DNA from: Actinomycetota bacterium
GTDB lineage: Bacteria; Actinomycetota; Actinomycetes; Nanopelagicales; Nanopelagicaceae
Reading direction: 5' to 3'
DNA: 5,067 bases
Assembly: GCA_009705165.1 (NCBI GenBank)
Contig: WLCU01000082.1
Coordinates: forward strand, 1-5,067
Shown here: piece by piece, positions 1-5,067 of the stretch
Layout: each line of letters opens with the position of its first letter
Numbering within the stretch: position 1 is the stretch's first letter
Program-made: the position numbers and the translations under genes
The notes under the pieces: model-generated
The model's database searches: none
Told to the model about the DNA's origin: nothing
What the model saw: only the letters and a program-made list of their open reading frames with translations

Positions 1-369
1 GAAGCGCTCTTGCCTATTTCCAATCTTGATCAAACCAAGAAAGCACTTCGAGAGTTACTTAACTCGTGGGGCAAGATTGGTATGACACATCGAGATAAGC
101 GAGCTTCACTCGATGCCCGAGTTCAGGTGGTCGAAACTGTAGTAAAGGAAGCCGAAGCAGAACTTTGGCGCAAGACCGATCCAGCGGCTAAAGCACGCGC
201 GCAAGAAGTTGTTAAGCAACTAAGTGATTCAATTGAAAACTACGAAAAAATTGCTGCCAAATCTGACGCTGCTGGAAATTCAAAGAAAGCCTCAGAAGCA
301 CGTGAGTCTGCAACTGCTCGTAAAGTCTGGCTAGAAGAAGCGTTGAAGGGTCTAGCTGAATTTAACTAG
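1..369 (+). CDS. DUF349 domain-containing protein, C-terminal part (5' end outside window)
   Basis: The frame is open from base 1 and ends at TAG 367-369, giving 122 visible residues. The TTG at position 10 lies inside the open frame and is very unlikely to be the true start. The visible part begins with a helical segment containing LRELLNSWGKIG (about residues 16-27), like the final DUF349 repeat. It continues with an ELWRKTDPAAKARAQ segment (about 54-68) and a long Lys/Glu/Ala-rich stretch, probably a coiled coil, ending WLEEALKGLAEFN. This matches the C-terminus of the actinobacterial DUF349 proteins as I know them. No catalytic motif is seen. DUF349 proteins are predicted cytoplasmic helical-repeat proteins of unknown biochemical role, so no function is assigned. 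The gene converges on relA, and the two stop codons overlap. Family assignment is fairly secure; the full length cannot be judged. Confidence 0.8.
   Translation, partial: EALLPISNLDQTKKALRELLNSWGKIGMTHRDKRASLDARVQVVETVVKEAEAELWRKTDPAAKARAQEVVKQLSDSIENYEKIAAKSDAAGNSKKASEARESATARKVWLEEALKGLAEFN
366..369. other. Shared CTAG: overlapping stop codons of convergent genes
   Basis: The palindrome CTAG supplies both stops: TAG on the plus strand at 367-369 ends the DUF349 gene, and TAG on the minus strand (368-366) ends relA. There is no intergenic space, so any transcription terminator for either gene must lie inside the other gene's coding sequence, or the 3' ends of the transcripts overlap. Confidence 0.95.
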
Positions 370-2528
370 TTATTGGTGGTTCGATAAACGTCGTACACAC
401 CTTCAATTTGTCTAACAGCTGCCAATACCGCATCTAGATGCGTTGCATCTGCCATCTCAAAAGTAAAACGTGAGATGGCTGTGCGATCTTTCGAAGTACT
501 TACTGCCGCGCTCAGAATATTTACATGTTGATCAGACAACGTTCTGGTTACATCGGCTAACAGTGATGCGCGGTCTAAGGCTTCTACTTGGATATTAACT
601 AAGAAAATACTTGCCGCGCCAATTCTCCACGTTACTTTAACAACGCGGTCATTTTGATTACGAACGAGATCATCTGCGTTTACACAGTCAGAACGGTGAA
701 TTGATACGCCACTCCCCTTGGTTATGAAACCCATAATTGAGTCTCCGGGAACCGGAGTGCAGCATCGTGCAAGTTTGACGAGTACATCATCTGCGCCTTC
801 GACATCTACAGCATTACTAGATCGGCGCGTAGTTGGAACTCGGGTTGGAAATACATCCATTGTTGGTTCTGGATGAGAATCTTCGGCGCCTAATGCAACT
901 ACTAACTTATCGATTATTGAAGCAGCAGAAACGTGACCATCCCCGACTGCTGAATAAAGCGCTTCAATGTCTGGATAGCGCAATTCATGAGCCAGTTCTA
1001 ACAGTGAATGGCCAGCGAAGATTTTTTGTAAAGGCAGGCCAGCTTTGCGCATCTGCCGTGCAATTGATTCACGCCCCGCATCAATTGCTTCTTCACGGCG
1101 TTCTTTGCTAAACCATGCCTTAATTTTTGATCTAGCTCGTGGGCTTTTTACAAAATTGAGCCAATCTCGACTAGGTCCTGCGTGTTCGCCTTTATTAGTA
1201 ACAATTTCTACAACATCGCCATTATTTAATCGTGATTCAAGTGGTACCAAACGCCCATTTACTTTCGCCCCGGCGCAACGAATACCGACATCGGTATGAA
1301 CCGAGAAAGCAAAGTCCACTGGAGTCGAGCCACTTGGCAGAGCAACAACACTGCCCTTAGGCGTGAAAACAAAAACCTCAGGAGTGCCTAAATCAAAGCG
1401 CAACGCTTCGAGAAATTCGGAAGGGTCTTCGGTTTCTTTTTGCCATTCATGAAGTTGGCGCAGCCACAACATTTCCGGAGATGATTCATTATTTTCATGA
1501 CCTTGCTTGTATTTCCAGTGCGCTGCGATACCAAATTCTGCGCGCGAATGCATGTCATATGTTCGAATCTGAATCTCAATCGCTTTACCCGTTGGCCCAA
1601 TTACAGTTGTATGAAGTGATTGGTAAAGATTGAATTTAGGCATTGCTATGTAATCTTTAAAACGACCTGGCACTGGGCTCCATCTGGCGTGGATTGCACC
1701 TAAAACTGCGTAGCAGTCACGTACATCTTCAACTAGAACTCGGATTCCAACTAAATCGTAAATATCATTAAATTCACGGCCACGTACCACCATCTTTTGA
1801 TAAACCGAGAAGAAGTGTTTTTGGCGCCCAGTCACCGTTGCCTGAATTCCATCGTTTTTTAGATCTTCAGTCACGATTTCAATTACATCGTGAGTTAATT
1901 TATCCCGTGAGGGAGATCTTTCAGCAACGAGGCGAGTAATTTCCTCGTATTTCTTTGGCTCCAAAACGGCAAAAGAAAGGTCTTCCAACTCCCACTTGAT
2001 TGCATTCATTCCCAAGCGGTGTGCAAGTGGTGCATAGATATCTAAAGTCTCTCGAGCTTTGCGTTCAGCGTTTGCCGAAGAAACATATTTCCAGGTACGC
2101 GCGTTGTGCAAGCGATCTGCTAATTTGATAACCAGAACACGTATATCACGTGACATTGCCACAACCATTTTACGGACAGTCTCTGCCTCAGCAGTTGGTC
2201 CGTAAGTCAACTTGTCTAACTTTGTAACACCATCAACTAGTCCAGCAATCTCATCACCAAAATCATGACGGAGCTCTTTGAGCGAATACTCCGTATCTTC
2301 AACGGTGTCATGTAGGAGGGCAGCAATAATGGTTTCGTTGTTTAATCCAAGTTCTGCCAAGATATTTGCAACCGCAACTGGGTGAGTTATATATGCGTCT
2401 CCAGATTTACGAAGCTGGCCTTCATGTGCTTTTTCGGCAACAACGAATGCCCGCTCGACATCAGCAAAGTCATTTCCTGCATGATTTTCTTTGAGCGCAC
2501 TTATTACAGGTGCAATCAAAGTATTCAT
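366..2528 (-). CDS. relA: Bifunctional (p)ppGpp synthetase/hydrolase Rel (RelA/SpoT family)
   Basis: Rel transfers pyrophosphate from ATP to GDP/GTP to make (p)ppGpp and also hydrolyses it, controlling the stringent response in the cytoplasm, partly on the ribosome. It has 720 residues in the full long-RSH order. The HD hydrolase (about 20-175) carries R40-K41, H49, H73-D74, E77-D78 and D138, matching the metal and catalytic set known from Streptococcus Rel, so hydrolysis should be intact. The synthetase (about 225-345) has GRQKH 234-238, D258, RFKD 289-292, YQSLHT 302-307 and E318 in EIQIRT. RFKD is the RXKD form typical of bifunctional enzymes, not the EXDD of synthetase-only RelA. TGS follows (about 384-446, H411), then a helical region, the zinc-finger/CC domain (C589-C590, H611, C615) and ACT (about 641-718). 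The ATG has an in-frame TAA immediately before it, so the gene cannot extend further upstream. The N-terminus is shorter than in many actinobacterial Rel proteins. GRQKH replaces the commoner GRPKH. It is also written rel in Actinobacteria. Confidence 0.97.
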   Translation of the reverse strand: MNTLIAPVISALKENHAGNDFADVERAFVVAEKAHEGQLRKSGDAYITHPVAVANILAELGLNNETIIAALLHDTVEDTEYSLKELRHDFGDEIAGLVDGVTKLDKLTYGPTAEAETVRKMVVAMSRDIRVLVIKLADRLHNARTWKYVSSANAERKARETLDIYAPLAHRLGMNAIKWELEDLSFAVLEPKKYEEITRLVAERSPSRDKLTHDVIEIVTEDLKNDGIQATVTGRQKHFFSVYQKMVVRGREFNDIYDLVGIRVLVEDVRDCYAVLGAIHARWSPVPGRFKDYIAMPKFNLYQSLHTTVIGPTGKAIEIQIRTYDMHSRAEFGIAAHWKYKQGHENNESSPEMLWLRQLHEWQKETEDPSEFLEALRFDLGTPEVFVFTPKGSVVALPSGSTPVDFAFSVHTDVGIRCAGAKVNGRLVPLESRLNNGDVVEIVTNKGEHAGPSRDWLNFVKSPRARSKIKAWFSKERREEAIDAGRESIARQMRKAGLPLQKIFAGHSLLELAHELRYPDIEALYSAVGDGHVSAASIIDKLVVALGAEDSHPEPTMDVFPTRVPTTRRSSNAVDVEGADDVLVKLARCCTPVPGDSIMGFITKGSGVSIHRSDCVNADDLVRNQNDRVVKVTWRIGAASIFLVNIQVEALDRASLLADVTRTLSDQHVNILSAAVSTSKDRTAISRFTFEMADATHLDAVLAAVRQIEGVYDVYRTTNN
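429..442. repeat. 14-bp perfect palindrome inside relA 3' end
   Basis: CGCATCTAGATGCG is its own reverse complement. On the minus strand it encodes part of Thr-His-Leu-Asp-Ala in the relA ACT domain. It is 9 bp from the 451-479 inverted repeat and 59 bp beyond the DUF349 stop. It could be a protein-binding site, a short hairpin with a CTAG loop, or chance; no function can be assigned from sequence. Confidence 0.45.
451..479. repeat. Inverted repeat, 9-bp perfect arms, inside relA 3' end
   Basis: The arms GCCATCTCA (451-459) and TGAGATGGC (471-479) are exact reverse complements with an 11-nt A-rich loop. They fall in the relA ACT-domain coding region and about 80 nt past the DUF349 stop. A DUF349 read-through transcript could fold here, but no T-run follows on either strand, so it is not a standard intrinsic terminator. 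It may be coincidental. Confidence 0.5.
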
Positions 2529-2538
2529 TTAATAACCG

Positions 2539-3585
2539 CTATTTGCGATTTTTACGCTTTGGTTGGTTGCGTGGTCCACGGCGATCGCCTGTAACAACTG
2601 TTGCAGTTGATGTTGCTGCAGGTGCAGTTCGGCCTCCTACACGCTTTGCAAGAGCCTGCATTGCAGGTTCCTTTTCGCGCAATTGAGCCAGAACAGGCGG
2701 AGCGATAAAAACTGAAGAGTAAGTTCCAACGGCTAGTCCGATAAACAAGGCAAGAGAAAGATCCTTAAGTGTTCCAGCGCCTAGAAGTCCTGCACCCACA
2801 AAAAGAATAGAGCCCACTGGGAGCAGTGCAATCAATGAAGTATTAATTGATCGTACGATTGTTTGATTAACCGCCAAGTTTGTGGCCTGTGAATAAGTGC
2901 TCTTAGAACTTGCCGTGATGGTGCGAGTATTTTCACGAATTTTGTCGAAGACAACAACTGTGTCATAAAGCGAGTAACCCAAGATTGTTAGGAAACCAAT
3001 CACTGTTGCTGGTGTGACATCGAAACCAACCAAGGCATAAATACCCACGGTTATGAAAACGTCGTGAAGAACAGCAACGATTGCAGCAACTGCCATTTTT
3101 GGTTCAAAGGCCATTGCCAGATAAAGCATCACACAGATCAAAAAGCCGAAAAGACCGTACAAGGCTTTGCGCGTAATTTCTTTACCCCAAGATGGTCCAA
3201 CAATTTGTGTGTCGATAGATTCAACAGCTACAGAAAACTTTGCAGCTAATGCATCTTGCACAGCATTGTTCTGCGCAGTATCTAAAGCACCCGTTTGAAC
3301 ACGAATCTTGTCGTTACCAATAGTTTGCACAATAGATTCACCAGGTATACCGGCAGTTGTGAGTGCTGCACGTGCATCCTCAACGTTTGCGCCAACCTTA
3401 GTTACGGTAAATGAAGATCCACCCTTGAACTCGATACCTAAGTGAAGTCCCTGAAGACTTAGTGCTCCAATAGATAAGAGGATAAAGAGTGCAGAAATCG
3501 AGTACCAGCGACGGCGACGACCAATGAAATCAATAGATGTTTCACCGCGGTAAAGACGGCCACCTAAACCTGAAAGCTTTGACAT
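2539..3585 (-). CDS. secF: Protein translocase subunit SecF
   Basis: SecF pairs with SecD in the cytoplasmic membrane. The complex uses the proton motive force to pull or release preproteins on the outer face of SecYEG. The protein has 348 residues. After a short basic N-terminus (RRRR at 23-26) comes TM1 (about 27-45), then the conserved GIEFKGGS at 50-57 opening the extracytoplasmic domain (to about 137). TM2-TM6 follow at roughly 139-159, 162-188, 190-212, 248-270 and 273-297. The family signature ILGYSLYDTVVVFDKIREN spans 201-219. D208 and R245 (in NQTIVRSINTS) align with the Asp and Arg implicated in proton transport (E. coli SecF D213 and R247), so the channel looks functional. The C-terminal 30 residues form a hydrophilic tail ending in a Lys/Arg cluster. 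ATG at 3585 is supported by a strong Shine-Dalgarno inside the end of secD, 3 nt after the secD stop. It is cotranscribed with secD and probably with relA. Confidence 0.96.
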   Translation of the reverse strand: MSKLSGLGGRLYRGETSIDFIGRRRRWYSISALFILLSIGALSLQGLHLGIEFKGGSSFTVTKVGANVEDARAALTTAGIPGESIVQTIGNDKIRVQTGALDTAQNNAVQDALAAKFSVAVESIDTQIVGPSWGKEITRKALYGLFGFLICVMLYLAMAFEPKMAVAAIVAVLHDVFITVGIYALVGFDVTPATVIGFLTILGYSLYDTVVVFDKIRENTRTITASSKSTYSQATNLAVNQTIVRSINTSLIALLPVGSILFVGAGLLGAGTLKDLSLALFIGLAVGTYSSVFIAPPVLAQLREKEPAMQALAKRVGGRTAPAATSTATVVTGDRRGPRNQPKRKNRK

Positions 3586-3588
3586 TGT

Positions 3589-5067
3589 TTATGCCTCCTT
3601 TGCAACTGGCAGTGTTCCAGTGCTCTTGGCTGATAGTCCGGACAAAGGATGACCTGATGCAAAGAAATTCATCTTTGCAAGAATTGTCACGATTGGCTTT
3701 GTGAATACAAAGACCACGATTAAGTCAATAAGCGTTGTAAGTCCAAGTGTGAATGCGAAACCTCGAACTCCACCTACTGCAAAGAAGTAAAGCAGTACCG
3801 CGGCGATAATCGAAACAAAGTCAGCGACCAAAATAGTGCGACGTGCGCGGCTCCAACCAGTTTCAACTGCAGTTCGAAGTGAACGACCTTCGCGGATTTC
3901 ATCTCTGATACGTTCGAAGTAGATGATAAACGAGTCAGCAGTGACACCGATGGCAACAATTGCACCTGCGATACCTGCCAAAGTCAGAGTGAAACCAATC
4001 CACTTGCCTAGTAACAGGAATAACAAGTAAACAAGTGAGCCAGCGACTGTAAGAGAACCAACAGTCACCATTCCTAAACCACGATAGTAAAGAAGTGAAT
4101 AAAGAAGAACGAGGCCAAGACCAATGCCGCCTGCAAGCAGACCAGCATCTAATTGATCAGCGCCCAATGTTGGTGAAACTTGTTGAACTTCTCCTCGATC
4201 AAAAGCCAAAGGAAGTGCACCGTACTTTAAAACGTTTGCAAGATCTTGAGCTTCAAGTTGAGTAAAGCTTCCAGTGATTTGTGCATTTCCAGAAGGAATC
4301 GCCTCAGTAATTCGTGGAGCTGAAACAACCAAACCATCGAGCACGATTGCTACTTGATTAAGCGGAGCTGCAAGCGTTGTTACACGTGAAGTGAGAGCAC
4401 CAAATGCCTTTGTACCTTCACCGTTAAAAGTTAACATTACATACCAAGCACTGCCACCTTGAGTATCAATGGATGAAGTTGCTTTTGAAACTTGACGACC
4501 AAGAACTTCAGCTGGCGCCAAAATGTATTTGTTTTGGCCAGCACGATCGCAACTAACAATTGTGTCAGTAGGGGCATCAGCGCCGGAACCTTGAAGATTT
4601 TCAGTCTTTGTACAATCAAGTGCGGCAAACTTTGCATTAACTTCTGCACTCACACCAGATGTAGGAGTTGCCGCTGCGTCGGCAGCACCAGTTGATGTTG
4701 CCGTTGCAAGAACTTGGCGGAAGCGAAGTTCTGCAGTTTGTCCAACAAGCTCAACTACTCGACGACCAGTATCGCCAGGAACAGAGATAACAATTTGACG
4801 ATTAGTTCCACTTCCTTGTGCCGTAACTTCAGACTCGGCAACACCAAGTGAGTTAACGCGCTGGCGGATAATAGAGACGGCTTGGTCAATTGCTTCGTTG
4901 GTTACTTTTCCACTTTCACCTGGAGCGATTCGAGGTTGCAAAGTGACAGAAGTTCCGCCGCGAAGATCAAGACCTAGACGAACTGCAGTAGCGTTTTGAA
5001 CAAAGACAAGACCGGTGAGTGTAATGAGCACCAAAGCCAGGATTGCCAGTGAACGCGCTGGGCGGGC
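3589..5067 (-). CDS. secD: Protein translocase subunit SecD (5' end outside window)
   Basis: SecD carries most of the large outer-face domain of the SecDF complex that assists SecYEG export. The frame stays open to the right edge and reads ARPARSLAILALVLITL through the first membrane segment. The TTG at 5034 is therefore inside TM1 and is not the start; only a few N-terminal residues should be missing. In edge-based numbering (492 residues visible) GLDLRGGT is at 32-39. The P1 domain follows to about 300, with an Ala/Ser/Thr-rich low-complexity insert near 120-141 and two cysteines (152 and 173), the only ones in the visible protein. TM2-TM6 lie at about 307-327, 332-354, 361-386, 409-431 and 437-461. 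GVTADSFIIYFERIRDE at about 374-390 includes D378, equivalent to E. coli SecD D519, essential for proton coupling. The stop TAA (3589-3591) is 3 nt from secF. In related genomes yajC and ruv genes often lie upstream, which is not visible here. Confidence 0.96.
   Translation of the reverse strand, partial: ARPARSLAILALVLITLTGLVFVQNATAVRLGLDLRGGTSVTLQPRIAPGESGKVTNEAIDQAVSIIRQRVNSLGVAESEVTAQGSGTNRQIVISVPGDTGRRVVELVGQTAELRFRQVLATATSTGAADAAATPTSGVSAEVNAKFAALDCTKTENLQGSGADAPTDTIVSCDRAGQNKYILAPAEVLGRQVSKATSSIDTQGGSAWYVMLTFNGEGTKAFGALTSRVTTLAAPLNQVAIVLDGLVVSAPRITEAIPSGNAQITGSFTQLEAQDLANVLKYGALPLAFDRGEVQQVSPTLGADQLDAGLLAGGIGLGLVLLYSLLYYRGLGMVTVGSLTVAGSLVYLLFLLLGKWIGFTLTLAGIAGAIVAIGVTADSFIIYFERIRDEIREGRSLRTAVETGWSRARRTILVADFVSIIAAVLLYFFAVGGVRGFAFTLGLTTLIDLIVVFVFTKPIVTILAKMNFFASGHPLSGLSAKSTGTLPVAKEA
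3594..3601 (-). promoter_or_regulatory. Shine-Dalgarno of secF
   Basis: On the minus strand this reads AAAGGAGG, a near-perfect complement to the 16S rRNA 3' end, with 8 nt before the secF ATG (3585-3583). It lies within the last codons of secD (…AKEA-stop). Ribosomes ending secD are thus well placed to start secF, consistent with coupled, balanced synthesis of two subunits that form one complex. It also fixes the secF start. Confidence 0.9.

Noticed and set aside
10..12. TTG as the start of the plus-strand DUF349 gene
   Set aside because: The frame is open from base 1 and the protein aligns only with the C-terminal part of the family, so the true start is left of the window.
833..1299. Plus-strand open frames of 92 and 84 codons antisense to relA
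   Set aside because: They lie wholly within the conserved relA TGS, helical and zinc-finger coding region, resemble no known family, and have no convincing ribosome binding site; they are shadows of relA.
2580..2589. GGCGATCGCC, identical to the extended HIP1 palindrome abundant in cyanobacteria
   Set aside because: I noticed only this copy in the window, inside the secF 3' coding region, and the gene content is actinobacterial. A single occurrence is best treated as coincidence.
2529..2600. A separate relA promoter inside the secF 3' end
   Set aside because: A/T-rich pieces such as GTAAAAAT and TTATTAA occur on the minus strand, but I could not pair any with a credible -35 element at proper spacing.
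2595..2609. Small inverted repeat CAACTG-TTG-CAGTTG near the secF 3' end
   Set aside because: Arms are only 6 bp with no following T-run, and the region is repetitive because it encodes the Ala/Thr-rich SecF tail; too weak to call a terminator or regulatory hairpin.
4437..4695. Short open frames on both strands within the secD P1 coding region
   Set aside because: They are out of frame with or antisense to a well-supported secD reading frame, have biased unnatural composition and no homology I recognise.
5032..5034. TTG as the secD start codon
   Set aside because: The frame continues upstream to the window edge and encodes the basic flank and first half of TM1 (RPARSLAILAL); starting at the TTG would cut the membrane anchor.

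Overview
This is an actinobacterial housekeeping segment, almost entirely coding. Only about 13 bases (3586-3588 and 2529-2538) lie outside a gene. The gene content (secD, secF, a bifunctional Rel, and a DUF349 protein with the C-terminal architecture I associate with Actinobacteria) and several actinobacterial-style motifs point to that phylum. Examples are SecF beginning MSKLSGLGGRLYRGETSIDF and SecD carrying TADSFIIYFERIRDE. By eye the base composition is in the mid-40s percent GC, low for the phylum, and intergenic spacing is minimal. That combination is compatible with a streamlined low-GC lineage such as the freshwater acI/Nanopelagicales group, but this placement is an inference and cannot be proved from the window.

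Layout, left to right. Positions 1-369 (+) hold the 3' end of a DUF349-family gene that starts outside the window. Its stop codon shares a CTAG palindrome with the stop codon of relA (366-2528, minus), which converges on it. Reading with the minus strand, the order is secD (enters from the right edge, 5' end missing, stops at 3589), a 3-nt gap, secF (3585-2539), a 10-nt gap, then relA (2528-366). The three minus-strand genes look like one operon.

Functionally, SecD and SecF form the membrane complex that uses the proton gradient to help complete SecYEG/SecA-driven protein export. Rel makes and destroys (p)ppGpp and sets the stringent response. The secD-secF-(apt)-rel order is a familiar actinobacterial synteny. 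The notable local difference is that apt (adenine phosphoribosyltransferase), usually between secF and rel, is absent here. All catalytic and proton-path residues that I can place in SecD, SecF and Rel are intact.

I looked for a novel system and did not find one. The second-look items are small-scale: the missing apt, the shared stop codons of convergent genes, two inverted repeats just inside the relA 3' end, the contrast between a perfect Shine-Dalgarno for secF and none for relA, a lone cysteine pair in the exported part of SecD, and a basic C-terminal tail on SecF. I saw no tRNA, rRNA, CRISPR, insertion sequence or riboswitch.
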